A stretch of 64,000 nucleotides of DNA, taken from the NCBI GenBank assembly GCA_963976865.1, contig CAXBLY010000008.1:51011-115010 (forward strand), written 5' to 3'. The notes beneath the pieces were generated by a model, which saw only the letters and a list, made by a program, of their open reading frames with translations, was not told the origin of the DNA and made no database searches. This DNA is from UBA1858 sp963976865 (lineage in GTDB: Bacteria > Pseudomonadota > Gammaproteobacteria > UBA4575). The first letter of the stretch is position 1; the number at the start of each line of letters is the position of its first letter. Both the position numbers and the translations under genes were made by a program. Positions 1 through 8,726 of the stretch are shown piece by piece.

Positions 1-87
1 GAAGAGTTGATCGCTAGCAATTCAGAAAAAACGTACTGGCCACAAAAAGTCAAACCCGCACCTGAGTGGCATATCCTCTATAGCTAA
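1..87 (+). CDS. C-terminal end of an unidentified protein (partial)
   Basis: The plus strand is open from the first base in frame 1 and stops with TAA at 85-87, giving 28 residues that end in WHILYS. The 5' part lies outside the window. The tail is rich in lysine and proline and ends four bases before the stop of the convergent pdxH gene, which is tight packing typical of a real gene end. The fragment is too short to assign a family. Confidence 0.4.
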   Translation, partial: EELIASNSEKTYWPQKVKPAPEWHILYS

Positions 88-91
88 TCTG

Positions 92-685
92 TTACGGAGA
101 CAGCCTTTCAATAGTCCAGTCGCCGTTAGCCTTCCTGTTATATTTCAAGCGGTCGTGTAATCGGCTGGGCCTGCCTTGCCAGAATTCAATGGCGGCGGGC
201 ACTACTCGATATCCTCCCCAGAATGCTGGCCTGGGTATTTCCACCTGATCTTTATACTGTTTTTCTACCGCTATAACCTGCTCGCGCAATTCCTTGTAAG
301 AATTCATCACAGCACTTTGTCTTGAAGCGATAGCCCCGATCTGGCTACCTCGCGGGCGTGACTGGAAATAGGCATCACTCTCCTGTTCACTCACTTTCTC
401 TATTTTCCCTTCTATACGTACCTGCCTCTCCAGCAGACCCCACCAGAAACAAAGCGCCACTTCAGGACAATTGACCATGTCCCTGGCTTTGCGACTTTCA
501 TAATTGGTATAAAATACAAACCCACACTCATCGACACCCTTCAGCAAAACCATCCGTGATGACAGGCCATCCCGTTCAGAATATGTCGCCAGATTCATTG
601 CTGTGGGCTCGGGCATATCAGTACTCATCGCCTGCTCCAGCCACAGCTTAAACTGCTCTATTGGATTCTTATCAAGCTCTGACAT
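92..685 (-). CDS. pdxH: Pyridoxamine 5'-phosphate oxidase
   Basis: FMN-dependent enzyme that oxidises pyridoxine or pyridoxamine 5'-phosphate to pyridoxal 5'-phosphate in the cytoplasm. From the ATG at 685 the protein has 197 residues, close to the family norm. Family landmarks are RMVLLKG (44-50), FYTNYESRKA (58-67), the substrate and FMN segment SRPRGSQIGAIASRQS (109-124), and the C-terminal signature FWQGRPSRLHDR (168-179). An upstream in-frame start at 757 would add 24 residues without family resemblance. The start at 685 is preceded by a GGGAAAG-like ribosome site and agrees with the usual N-terminus, so I prefer it. The gene is divergent from the DUF2835 gene. Confidence 0.95.
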   Translation of the reverse strand: MSELDKNPIEQFKLWLEQAMSTDMPEPTAMNLATYSERDGLSSRMVLLKGVDECGFVFYTNYESRKARDMVNCPEVALCFWWGLLERQVRIEGKIEKVSEQESDAYFQSRPRGSQIGAIASRQSAVMNSYKELREQVIAVEKQYKDQVEIPRPAFWGGYRVVPAAIEFWQGRPSRLHDRLKYNRKANGDWTIERLSP

Positions 686-765
686 TATTAACTTTCCCAC
701 TTTATAATCATTTCTCGGTTTCAAAATGTTATCTTTATTATTCACAGGTTTTCCCAAGCTATCGC

Positions 766-987
766 ATGTCTTCTATCACGGTCACCCTGGCAATTAACAC
801 ACAAGAATTTGCGCAATTATATCGAGGTCAAGCGCGCCAGGTTATTTGTACCGCAAAGGATGGTCGTACCGTTCAGTTTCCTGCCACTGTACTCAGACAA
901 TTCCTGACCCACAGTGGCGTGCATGGTGAGTTCGAGATATTTTTCTCTCAGGACAACAGATTCACTAAAATTAAAAAATTAGACTAG
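766..987 (+). CDS. DUF2835 family protein
   Basis: A 73-residue protein beginning MSSITVTL. The core DGRTVQFPA followed by LRQFLTHSGVHGEF is the hallmark of the DUF2835 family, small gammaproteobacterial proteins of unknown function. An earlier in-frame ATG at 661 would add 35 residues that overlap pdxH and do not look like the family, so the start at 766 was chosen. It lies 80 bases from the divergent pdxH start, so the two may share a promoter region. No catalytic motif is evident. Confidence 0.85.
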   Translation: MSSITVTLAINTQEFAQLYRGQARQVICTAKDGRTVQFPATVLRQFLTHSGVHGEFEIFFSQDNRFTKIKKLD

Positions 988-1075
988 CCAGAAAATCATG
1001 CTTGTTATCAATAAAGACTATCATTTATTCAGGTTACATATCTGGTTTTTCTTGTACAAACAGGCTGTACAGTGA

Positions 1076-1705
1076 TTAATATTGAACCCCTACCCCTCCA
1101 AGCCCGCAATAACCATTGGGATTTTTCGCCAGATATTGTTGATGAAAATCTTCAGCATAATAAAACTCAGGTGCCAGCATTATTTCTGTTGTTATCTGAC
1201 CTTGTCCCGCTTCAGCCAGCCTGGCTGCATAATGCTGTTTTGATTTTTGCGCAACATTCAGCTGCTCCTGGCTGTAAGCATAAATACCAGAACGATACTG
1301 AGTTCCTTTGTCATTCCCCTGGCGCATTCCCTGTGTTGGGTTATGTGACTCCCAGAACACGGCTAGCAATTTCTCGAATTCAAGCTCCCGAGGATCAAAC
1401 ATGACCAGCACAACTTCGTTATGCCCAGTCCTGCCTGTACATACTTCCTCATAGGTAGCATTTGGTGTAAATCCAGCGGCATATCCCACGGCAGTTGAGT
1501 AAACCCCATCCAGTTGCCAAAATTTTCTCTCAGCTCCCCAAAAACAACCCAAACCAAACAGGATTTTCTCAATCCCATCTGGGAAAGGCGGTTTAATCGG
1601 GTTTTTATTAACAAAATGAAGTGGCGAAACCTGCATAGGCGTATCCCTGCCAGGCAATGCGTCTTGCTTTGAGGGCATTCTTTCTTTGCTACTAAATATA
1701 CTCAT
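1076..1705 (-). CDS. msrA: Peptide-methionine (S)-S-oxide reductase MsrA
   Basis: Repairs the S form of oxidised methionine in proteins using thioredoxin. The 209-residue sequence resembles the long E. coli-type MsrA. The catalytic GCFWGAE motif carries its cysteine at residue 54, followed by WESHNPTQGMRQGNDKGTQY and FYYAEDFHQQY. The recycling cysteine in the C-terminal YCG is present (about residue 200). The second recycling cysteine near the very end of the E. coli enzyme is replaced, as the protein ends GVGVQY. It is followed after 7 bases, on the upstream side, by the HExxH gene on the same strand, so the two are probably co-transcribed. Confidence 0.95.
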   Translation of the reverse strand: MSIFSSKERMPSKQDALPGRDTPMQVSPLHFVNKNPIKPPFPDGIEKILFGLGCFWGAERKFWQLDGVYSTAVGYAAGFTPNATYEEVCTGRTGHNEVVLVMFDPRELEFEKLLAVFWESHNPTQGMRQGNDKGTQYRSGIYAYSQEQLNVAQKSKQHYAARLAEAGQGQITTEIMLAPEFYYAEDFHQQYLAKNPNGYCGLGGVGVQY

Positions 1706-1712
1706 ACATTAA

Positions 1713-2207
1713 TTATCCGATCAATTGTTTCATGATAGTTGATTCGCGCTGAAAAAAACCTCGTGTATGCAAGGAGTCATCGAGCCGATAATACTCATAG
1801 TCTAAATGATGACATAACTCATGAATCAGAGTTCGCAAATATGTTTTAAATGCAACTACCTGCTGACGTTTTGCGGTGCGCATCCACACATAAATTCTTG
1901 CGCGAAGTCGACCTTCATCTACCGGCTCATACAAGCCATGAAGTTCACTATCATCATCGTGAGGTCTTCTTTCCAGAACATGTATTCGCGCACCAGAGAA
2001 TTCAAGTTGCTCACAAACAGCATCAATTAAATGCTGGCTTGCTCTCTCGACAAATTCCAGATTTTCAAGTGTTAGCTGCTTTTGTATTTCAAGCGTGTGT
2101 TTCTGTAGAAGCACTACTTCAGAAAATTTTACGGGAGGTAATGCATCGCTCTTGCTTGCTATTTTCCTCTGCGTCTTTGTGAAACGATGATAGTGCGAAT
2201 AAGCCAT
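1713..2207 (-). CDS. Putative zinc metallopeptidase with HExxH motif
   Basis: A 164-residue protein with no signal peptide. The sequence LIHELCHHLDYEYY contains an HExxH zinc-binding motif at residues 129-133, followed by LHTRGFFQRES around residues 146-156, which could supply a third metal ligand. This layout is typical of small zincin-like proteins, but I cannot place it in a named family. The N-terminal half is predicted helical and charged. It lies between tatD and msrA on the same strand, 7 bases from each, suggesting a three-gene unit. The substrate is unknown. Confidence 0.7.
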   Translation of the reverse strand: MAYSHYHRFTKTQRKIASKSDALPPVKFSEVVLLQKHTLEIQKQLTLENLEFVERASQHLIDAVCEQLEFSGARIHVLERRPHDDDSELHGLYEPVDEGRLRARIYVWMRTAKRQQVVAFKTYLRTLIHELCHHLDYEYYRLDDSLHTRGFFQRESTIMKQLIG

Positions 2208-2214
2208 CTCAGGT

Positions 2215-2982
2215 TTATTTATCCAGTCTCAGCACATCTCGCGCATTTAATGAGGTTTGCTGCGCTGCCTGCTGCAAAGTCATACCTCTTAATTCAGCCA
2301 AAGACTTTAAGCAATACGGTAAATATTCCGGACTGTTTCTTTCACCGTGATGTTGCTCCACGGTCATATCAGGCGAATCTGTTTCCAGGACAATTGAGTC
2401 AACAGGTAACTCACTGGCCAGTTTCCTGAGTTTTGTTGACCTGTGATAGGTCAGCATGCCACCAAATCCAAATTTGAAATTATACATCTGGTAGCGCTCA
2501 GCCTGTTGGAGGCTGCCATTAAATGCATGCACTATTCCGCCCGTCACCGGAAATTTCTTGAGGCATCGCAGCACTTCCTCATGCGCTTTTCTTACATGCA
2601 ATATCACTGGAAGATCTGCCTCACAAGCCAGCGCTAACTGTTGCTCAAAAAACATTAACTGTTTTTCAATATGCAAGGATCTATCATGAAAATCCAAACC
2701 AATCTCACCTACTGCAACAGGCTGGTTTTTCGCTACGCAATCCCGCAGATTGTCGAGATGCTCCAGCTCGTGACACTGAATAAACACAGGATGCAACCCT
2801 AAAGCATAGTGCATATCACTTGATTTATTACAGATTTCTATCAGTGATTCCCAGCTACTTTTTTTTACTGCGGGTACAACAAAGCCACTCACACCATTTT
2901 TTCGGGCACGCTCAAGCACCTCATGACGATCTTGCTGAAAATTATCAAAGTCGAGATGACAATGGGTATCGATTATTTGCAT
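2215..2982 (-). CDS. TatD family metal-dependent hydrolase
   Basis: TatD-family proteins are TIM-barrel metal hydrolases with DNase activity. The protein starting at the ATG at 2982 begins MQIIDTHCHLDF, placing the HxH metal pair at residues 7 and 9. Other family marks are VGEIGLDFH, ILHVRKAHEE, GIVHAFNGS and the ETDSPDM motif near the C-terminus. A longer reading frame from 3018 adds 12 residues not found in the family, so the shorter start is preferred. The length of 255 residues is standard. It is divergent from tcdA, with 49 bases between the starts. Confidence 0.92.
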   Translation of the reverse strand: MQIIDTHCHLDFDNFQQDRHEVLERARKNGVSGFVVPAVKKSSWESLIEICNKSSDMHYALGLHPVFIQCHELEHLDNLRDCVAKNQPVAVGEIGLDFHDRSLHIEKQLMFFEQQLALACEADLPVILHVRKAHEEVLRCLKKFPVTGGIVHAFNGSLQQAERYQMYNFKFGFGGMLTYHRSTKLRKLASELPVDSIVLETDSPDMTVEQHHGERNSPEYLPYCLKSLAELRGMTLQQAAQQTSLNARDVLRLDK

Positions 2983-3031
2983 AAAATAAGGCGTTGCTCT
3001 AAATATAAATTTGTTCAATTATAAGCACATC

Positions 3032-3811
3032 ATGAGCGAACAAATCCCCAGACGATTTATTGGAATTCAGCGACTGTATGGTCAACAAGCATACCAAAAA
3101 ATCAGCCATAGCCACATCTGCGTAATTGGAATTGGCGGCGTAGGTTCCTGGGTTGCAGAATCACTGGCGCGAAGTGCTGTCGGTGAAATAACGTTAATCG
3201 ATCTGGATCATATTGCAGAGTCTAATATCAATAGACAAATACATGCTTTATCAGAAACACTTGGACAGGCGAAAATTATCGCCATGCAGGAACGCATTTT
3301 GTCCATCAACCCGAATTGCAAAGTCAACCTGATTGATGATCATTTGTCTTGTGAAAACATCCCTGACACATTACACAATAGTTTTGATTACATCATTGAC
3401 TGTATCGATCAATTTCGCATTAAAGCTTCATTAATCCATCATTGCAGGAGCAAAAAACAGGATATTTTAACAGTGGGTGGTGCAGGCGGACGGGTAGACC
3501 CTACACGCATCCAGGTCGCAGATCTTAGTCGATCCGAAGGAGATTCTTTGCTTGCAAAAATACGCAAGCAGCTCCGCACTCAGCATGGGTTTCCCAGGAA
3601 CCTGCAGCGCCGATTTGATATTCCATGTGTATATTCTACTGAACAATTACGCTATCCCACAGATGACCATGAGATCAGCACCAACAAATCAGAATGCAGC
3701 AATTTAAGCGGACTAAATTGCGCGAATGGTTTTGGCTCATTATCTGCCGTCACTGCTACATTTGGCATGATAGCTTGCGCACATGTCCTGAATAAGCTCA
3801 GTCGAGGCTAA
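3032..3811 (+). CDS. tcdA: tRNA threonylcarbamoyladenosine dehydratase TcdA
   Basis: E1-like enzyme that uses ATP to cyclise the t6A37 modification of tRNA to ct6A. The N-terminus MSEQIPRRFIGIQRLYG and the nucleotide-binding loop GIGGVGSW (33-40) are typical, followed by LIDLDHIAESNINRQ, and by YIIDCIDQFRIKASLI and TVGGAGGRVDPT in the middle. The C-terminus contains GFGSLSAVTATFG as in the family. The ATG at 3032 matches the known N-terminus, while an in-frame TTG at 3011 would add seven residues. Length is 259 residues, near normal. Confidence 0.93.
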   Translation: MSEQIPRRFIGIQRLYGQQAYQKISHSHICVIGIGGVGSWVAESLARSAVGEITLIDLDHIAESNINRQIHALSETLGQAKIIAMQERILSINPNCKVNLIDDHLSCENIPDTLHNSFDYIIDCIDQFRIKASLIHHCRSKKQDILTVGGAGGRVDPTRIQVADLSRSEGDSLLAKIRKQLRTQHGFPRNLQRRFDIPCVYSTEQLRYPTDDHEISTNKSECSNLSGLNCANGFGSLSAVTATFGMIACAHVLNKLSRG

Positions 3812-4044
3812 ATATTGCGGGCTAGTCGGGTATACATCTACGGTCAGCAGAGCATATTTAAATATTATTTTACCTTACACAGATAACAACCTATAATAAC
3901 TGAAGATGTTTATATCTATAAATAAACATTCCGCAAATGGCGCGGCTTATTTATGTATACCCGCCTTTGTTTTTTATATTTACATACACACCTACAACCA
4001 TTATTGGCGAATCTATATTCAGCCTTTATAAGGACTATATTTTT

Positions 4045-4827
4045 ATGAGTGAACAAAAAACCGAGCAGAAACCGGAAGATATCAGCATCAGCCAGACCGT
4101 AGCCATTCTCATTGATGGAAACAATATTGAAAGGAGTATTCACGACCAGACCAAAGACGCGAATACCATGCTCAACTTTGACAAACTAATCCCCAAATTA
4201 TTAGGCAATCGCGGCCTCAATCGGCTCATTTACTTTCGTGAAGGCAAACAGATATCCCAAAAGCTGAAAGACCGCTTGCACGAATTCTTCCACGGATCAG
4301 TACGACCTTGCCACAAGTCCGCAGATATCCCTCTGTCAATCAATGCCATGCAGCTGGCTAGCAAGGTAGACACCATTGTGATCATGTCTGGAGACTCTGA
4401 CTACATTGAACTGGTAAGACATTTAAAATCTGAAGGTGTGCGCGTAGAAATTGCTTCAGTTGATGCAACCACAGCGCATATCATCAAAGAAGAATGCGAT
4501 CATCACTATCGTATTAATGAAGAAGACTGGTTTACATACGCACCGAAGCAGGCGAACCAGAACAACAAGCAAAACAAACGTCGCGCTAATAAAAAACCAC
4601 AACAGAATCAAAATGACAAGCAGGCGTCTGACACTGACACAGGCGAAAAAGGAAAAAACGGCAAGTCGAAAAATACCGCAAAAAAACCTGATGCTGACAG
4701 CTCATACGAAGAACGCCAGCCTATTTCTAACGAGTCTGACATCATCGCTACCGTTAAAGAAAAGTCTTCTCGCAAGTACGAGCCTGAATATCCTCAAAGC
4801 CAGTACATCGAACCTACTCAACAATAA
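4045..4827 (+). CDS. NYN domain protein (LabA/DUF88-like)
   Basis: A 260-residue cytoplasmic protein. Residues about 15-165 form a NYN (PIN-like) nuclease domain: VAILIDGNNIERSI carries the first acidic site and IVIMSGDSDYIELVRHLKSEG the GDSD metal-binding site, followed by GVRVEIASV. Related proteins are predicted RNases. The C-terminal 90 residues are low-complexity, rich in Gln, Asn, Lys and Asp, and probably disordered. The start at 4045 follows an AAGGACT ribosome site; an open frame extends upstream to 3937 but has no ribosome site and looks non-coding. A strong hairpin follows the stop. Confidence 0.85.
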   Translation: MSEQKTEQKPEDISISQTVAILIDGNNIERSIHDQTKDANTMLNFDKLIPKLLGNRGLNRLIYFREGKQISQKLKDRLHEFFHGSVRPCHKSADIPLSINAMQLASKVDTIVIMSGDSDYIELVRHLKSEGVRVEIASVDATTAHIIKEECDHHYRINEEDWFTYAPKQANQNNKQNKRRANKKPQQNQNDKQASDTDTGEKGKNGKSKNTAKKPDADSSYEERQPISNESDIIATVKEKSSRKYEPEYPQSQYIEPTQQ

Positions 4828-4837
4828 TCTATACAAT

Positions 4838-4877
4838 AGTCAGTCACGCTCTCCATTGCAGCCGAGCGTGACTGACT
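4838..4877 (+). terminator. Hairpin, probable terminator of the NYN gene
   Basis: A perfect 14-bp inverted repeat pairs AGTCAGTCACGCTC (4838-4851) with GAGCGTGACTGACT (4864-4877) around a 12-base loop. It starts 11 bases after the NYN stop codon. There is no long T-run after it, so it may act as an mRNA-stabilising hairpin or a weak terminator. Confidence 0.65.
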
Positions 4878-5092
4878 GTTCTCAGGCGCAAGCACATAAC
4901 ATTTGCCGCTATACCCGTCTGTTATCTCTGAGTCATACCAGATAACAGCTGCTGTCAAAAATTTGCGCCCGCATATTTTAATAAACCGGCAATACTTTAA
5001 TTAGCGTCCCTGAGCTGATCGCCTCAGGAAAAATACTTCTAACGAAATCGCTTACTACGCGCAACCCTGTGCACAGATATCAGGTCTGGCAA

Positions 5093-5323
5093 TCAGGCTA
5101 ATACGGTAGATCTTATAATCCGGCATTCACCACTATCAATTACTGGAATATTTTCAGGAAGTTGAGGCTCCAGTTTTTTTCTGGGACCAAAATTAATAAT
5201 TTTGTCACCATCGAGAATAATAAGGGCGTCTTCTATATACACCGGACGATCAACATTCTCAGAATTCGCGTGACTAGTGCTATTTAACAGAGGACCTCTT
5301 AATGCAGTAATTTTCGCAGTCAT
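5093..5323 (-). pseudogene. Remnant of guanine deaminase N-terminus
   Basis: The 76 residues starting at the ATG at 5323 begin MTAKITALRGPLL and continue with YIEDALIILDGDKIINFGP and a LPENIPVIDSG segment. This is the pattern of the first 70 or so residues of guanine deaminase (GuaD), the beta-strand domain before the catalytic GFIDTHIH. The reading frame then diverges and stops at 5093, and none of the metal-binding barrel is seen in the downstream sequence. I read it as a truncated gene left after a deletion. A short expressed peptide cannot be excluded. Confidence 0.6.
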
Positions 5324-5583
5324 GAGCGCTACCCTTCCTGATATCATTATTATTGTCTACAGCAGTCTTATAACTCCTTGACGTTAGCGCCACAATCTTT
5401 TTTTAACCTTACTCTAGTCGGGCTATTTGCCTGATACATGAATATTTCAGGCACACTTCTTTTGCAAACATACACTTAATGACAATGCTTTATAGTCAAC
5501 TTAAATTTTGGAAATTTCATTTTTTTAACACTCGATTCAGCATGCACAGATGCGCCTGAAATATGACAATCGGGAACAGCTTT

Positions 5584-6456
5584 TCACAAATCCATGTCTG
5601 TCATGTAATTGAATAAAAACTGACTGAATTCTTTAATTCTTGTGACTCGCCGCAAATCAGGATGAGTCAATATCCAGATACCGTCCTTAAATTCTGGCTC
5701 AATATCAAATAACTTTACTAAAGATTTATTAAAGTAATTGGTAGGCAACACTGCTACACCCAACTCTTCATGACATAAAGTCGATATTGTTTTGACATCA
5801 CTCGCTGAGCAGCAAAAGCTGTCATTCGGGAAGTTATTCATAAGCCATTTATAAGCTTCTATTCTCAATAGTGATTCATCCACACCTATTAGATCAAAGT
5901 TTTCCATGTCGGATATTGCACGTGGAATACCGTACTTTTTAAGATAGCCCTTGCTTGCGTAGACCGACCAGGTAAGGTCTGTCACCTTGCGTCCAATTAA
6001 ATAGTCTGGAGGATTATTTGTTGAACGAATCGCTATATCCGCATCTCTGCGAGATAAATCATATAACGCACTACTCACAATAATATTGATGGTAATTCCA
6101 GGGTGCTTTAATCGAAATTTCGCAATGCATGGTACTAACACATGTTCCGCAAGGGAGAAGGGTGCTGTGATACGAATTTCACCGGACAACTCAAAATCAT
6201 TACCGGCTACTGCACGTTCAAGGGAATGAATTGAGTTTTCTACTACTTCTGCATGTTGCAATACAGCATGACCAATTTCAGTTAACACATAGCCTTCAGC
6301 CATGCGTTCAAACAGGCGAGTTCCAAGCTTGTCTTCAAGCGCATTAATCCTGCGAAACACTGTCGAGTGATTAACGTTCAACTGCTTGGAAGCACCCATA
6401 AGTGTGCCGGATTTTGCGACAGCTAAAAAATAGGGTAAATCATTCCAGTCAATCAT
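5584..6456 (-). CDS. LysR family transcriptional regulator
   Basis: A 290-residue regulator with the start ATG at 6456 giving MIDWNDLPYFLAVAKSGTL. Residues 1-65 hold the winged helix-turn-helix (GASKQLNVNHSTVFRRINALEDKLGTRLFER is split here across helices), and the rest is a periplasmic-binding-like effector domain with the features RDADIAIR and GVAVLP. The longer frame to 6516 lacks family support. It is divergent from the short-chain dehydrogenase gene, with 117 bases between starts, the usual layout for a LysR protein that controls its neighbour. The effector is unknown. Confidence 0.9.
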   Translation of the reverse strand: MIDWNDLPYFLAVAKSGTLMGASKQLNVNHSTVFRRINALEDKLGTRLFERMAEGYVLTEIGHAVLQHAEVVENSIHSLERAVAGNDFELSGEIRITAPFSLAEHVLVPCIAKFRLKHPGITINIIVSSALYDLSRRDADIAIRSTNNPPDYLIGRKVTDLTWSVYASKGYLKKYGIPRAISDMENFDLIGVDESLLRIEAYKWLMNNFPNDSFCCSASDVKTISTLCHEELGVAVLPTNYFNKSLVKLFDIEPEFKDGIWILTHPDLRRVTRIKEFSQFLFNYMTDMDL

Positions 6457-6573
6457 TTCTTTGCACACTTGCAAATATGAATTGCATATTTTGTTGATTA
6501 CCTTGCCAATGTGCAAGTGATATTATTACTCTACACATTCCTCGGTATGATTATTATTTTTCAGGAGATTCCA

Positions 6574-7323
6574 ATGACTCACAGCATAGACATCAAGAAC
6601 AAAGTGGCATTAGTCACCGGCGCAAATCGGGGCATCGGCAAAACGATCGTTGAATCTTTTCTGGAACACGGCGCGAAAAAAGTGTACGCAGCAGTGAGGA
6701 ATACTGCTTCTGTAAACGATCTGCTCGAAAAATATGGCAAACGGATTTCAGCGATTACACTAGACCTGGCCAACCCACAGACAATCACAGAAGCAGCTAA
6801 AGCAGCGAGTGATACGGAAATTGTTGTGAATAACGCAGGGGTCCTCACTTCGACAACACCGCTGGACAGTAACGCAATAGAAAGCCTGAACTTTGAAATG
6901 GAAATCAATGTTGGCGGCCTGATAAGAATGACCCAGGCTTTTGCTCCAGTGCTCAAACAGAATGGCGGTGGCGCACTGATACAGCTTAATTCTATTGCCT
7001 CGATGAAAAACTTTGTCGCCTTTACGACTTATAGCGCATCAAAAGCCGCGGCATATTCAGTAACACAGTCATTAAGAGAATTACTGAGTGATCAGGGTAC
7101 ATTCGTAATGAGCGTACACCCCGGACCCATCGCTACCGACATGGGTGACGCTGCCGGTCTGACGGAAATTGCTGAACCAGCAACGCTGGTTGCAGACGCA
7201 ATTATCAAAGGTTTAAAACAGGGTGACTTCCACGTGTTCCCGGATACCATGGCCAAACAAATTGAAAGCGTTTATCAAAACTTTGCTGTGAACATTGTTG
7301 AAGCCAATCTCATGGAAGGCTAG
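6574..7323 (+). CDS. Short-chain dehydrogenase/reductase
   Basis: NAD(P)-dependent oxidoreductase of the classical SDR family, 249 residues. The nucleotide-binding glycine motif TGANRGIG is at 15-22, NNAG at 86-89, a catalytic serine around 140-143, and the YSASK active site with Tyr153 and Lys157. PGPIATDM follows as usual. The start at 6574 is preceded by AGGAG with good spacing. Substrate cannot be told from sequence. It is probably regulated by the divergent LysR gene. Confidence 0.92.
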   Translation: MTHSIDIKNKVALVTGANRGIGKTIVESFLEHGAKKVYAAVRNTASVNDLLEKYGKRISAITLDLANPQTITEAAKAASDTEIVVNNAGVLTSTTPLDSNAIESLNFEMEINVGGLIRMTQAFAPVLKQNGGGALIQLNSIASMKNFVAFTTYSASKAAAYSVTQSLRELLSDQGTFVMSVHPGPIATDMGDAAGLTEIAEPATLVADAIIKGLKQGDFHVFPDTMAKQIESVYQNFAVNIVEANLMEG

Positions 7324-7339
7324 CTCGTCCACAAGATTA

Positions 7340-7603
7340 TTACTGCTTGCGTGCCTGTTTAGCCAGCGCCACCAGTGCGGCACGCACCTGCTCGGCAGTT
7401 TCACACTCTGTTGCGAAATTAATGCGCAATCTGGCATCGTTAACCAGCATCTCGAATCCCGTGCTATCAATCCTCAGCATTTTTGGGTCTTGCTTGAAAA
7501 TTTTCATTCCATATAGGTGGCAATAATCCCGCATGGCATCGACATGGTCCTCATTCATATGAGAGACCATATGCTGCACTGTTTCTTCATCAAACATAGT
7601 CAT
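7340..7603 (-). CDS. DUF2470 domain protein
   Basis: An 87-residue protein starting at the ATG at 7603. It contains HMVSHMNEDHVDAMRDYC, the typical histidine-rich start of the DUF2470 domain that forms the C-terminal part of heme-utilisation (HugZ/PPOX-related) proteins, and later GFEMLVNDARLRINF. Here the domain stands alone. It is the last gene of a minus-strand group with the BNR-repeat protein and MoaD-like protein, 13 bases after the BNR stop. A stand-alone role is not known to me; heme or metal binding is a reasonable guess. Confidence 0.8.
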   Translation of the reverse strand: MTMFDEETVQHMVSHMNEDHVDAMRDYCHLYGMKIFKQDPKMLRIDSTGFEMLVNDARLRINFATECETAEQVRAALVALAKQARKQ

Positions 7604-7616
7604 AGCAGACCTTAAC

Positions 7617-8723
7617 CTATATGAAACGTATGCAATAAACAGGAGGCAATGTTGAAGTAATCTGCACCCAGTCATCACCGCGATTTTCTGATAGCCAAAT
7701 ATTACCTGTCGTACTACCAAACACCAGCGAAGTACCTGATTTATCGATATCCAGGCAATGCCGGTAAACCAGATCATAAGCATGCTCTTGTGGTAATCCG
7801 CTGCGCAACACTTCAAAACTTTCTCCCCCATCCTGGGTTCTGCTGACAGTAACTGAGCCCTTAACCGCATAACGCTGATCATCTTTAACACCCGGCACAA
7901 ACCAGGCAGTATTGGCATCATTAGGATCTACCGCGACAGCAAAGCCAAAACAGGATGGCTTCGCATTGTCTATTTCAGACCAGTTGGCACCACCATCTTT
8001 ACTTTTAAAAATACCATTATGATGCTGTATCCACATAGCATCCGGATCATTCATACACTGCACCATTCGATGCGGGTCCTGCATATAAGGATCGTAGGCA
8101 TATTCTTCCGGAGCATAGTCACTTCGCAATCCACGCCCATAACATTCCCAGTTAACACCATTGTCAAAGCTGGCCCATACACCTCCGCATGACACACCCA
8201 GTTTTATCGTATTGTCATTTCTTGGATCAACCAGTATTGAGTGAATGCCCGGATAGTCTGCACCACCCCCCATCCATTTCTTTCTGTCCGGGTGCAGCCA
8301 TAAACTATCAACAAATTGCCAACTGTCACCGCAGTCACTGGAGCGAAATAATCCTCCAGGAATCGTGCCACACCAGATATCGTCTGGTTTTTCTGGTCCT
8401 GCGCATTCCATTGACCACACCCGCATCACACTCCAGGGAATCGGGGTTTGTCTTATCGGGTCAATATCTTCTAGATCTTCCGGCTTTGGCGGGAATTGAG
8501 GTACAGCAGTTTCTTTCCAGGAACGCCCCTGATCTGAAGAACGTTTTATTTTCACACCAAAGTGTCCATGCTCGATAGCAGCGTGCCAGTTGTTATGACG
8601 ATCGACCAATATCATTGTCACCGGATCACCCAGCAGCATGGCTTTATTGATCGACCAGCCTGAACGGGACTTTTCTGCTATAAATAAACCCTTGCGTGTC
8701 CCTATCATTACTTGACCGGTCAT
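7617..8723 (-). CDS. BNR-repeat (sialidase-like fold) protein
   Basis: A protein of 368 residues made of beta-propeller blades. Repeated Asp-box motifs of the SxDxGxxW type are visible (SSDQGRSW, SSDCGDSW, SFDNGVNW, SKDGGANW, TQDGGESF, SENRGDDW), which define the BNR or WD40/YVTN-like class. There is no signal peptide, so it is probably cytoplasmic, unlike true sialidases. The ATG at 8723 is preferred over the adjacent GTG at 8726 because it sits 6 bases from a perfect AGGAGGG site. It directly follows a MoaD-like gene and precedes a DUF2470 gene. Function unknown; it is annotated as glycosyl hydrolase-like only by fold. Confidence 0.85.
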   Translation of the reverse strand: MTGQVMIGTRKGLFIAEKSRSGWSINKAMLLGDPVTMILVDRHNNWHAAIEHGHFGVKIKRSSDQGRSWKETAVPQFPPKPEDLEDIDPIRQTPIPWSVMRVWSMECAGPEKPDDIWCGTIPGGLFRSSDCGDSWQFVDSLWLHPDRKKWMGGGADYPGIHSILVDPRNDNTIKLGVSCGGVWASFDNGVNWECYGRGLRSDYAPEEYAYDPYMQDPHRMVQCMNDPDAMWIQHHNGIFKSKDGGANWSEIDNAKPSCFGFAVAVDPNDANTAWFVPGVKDDQRYAVKGSVTVSRTQDGGESFEVLRSGLPQEHAYDLVYRHCLDIDKSGTSLVFGSTTGNIWLSENRGDDWVQITSTLPPVYCIRFI

Positions 8724-8726
8724 CAC

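Noticed and set aside
1072..1404. 110-residue plus-strand frame over msrA
   Set aside because: Overlaps msrA, whose catalytic motifs are complete; composition not protein-like.
6579..6956. 125-residue frame antisense to the short-chain dehydrogenase
   Set aside because: Opposite strand of a gene with complete SDR motifs; no ribosome site.
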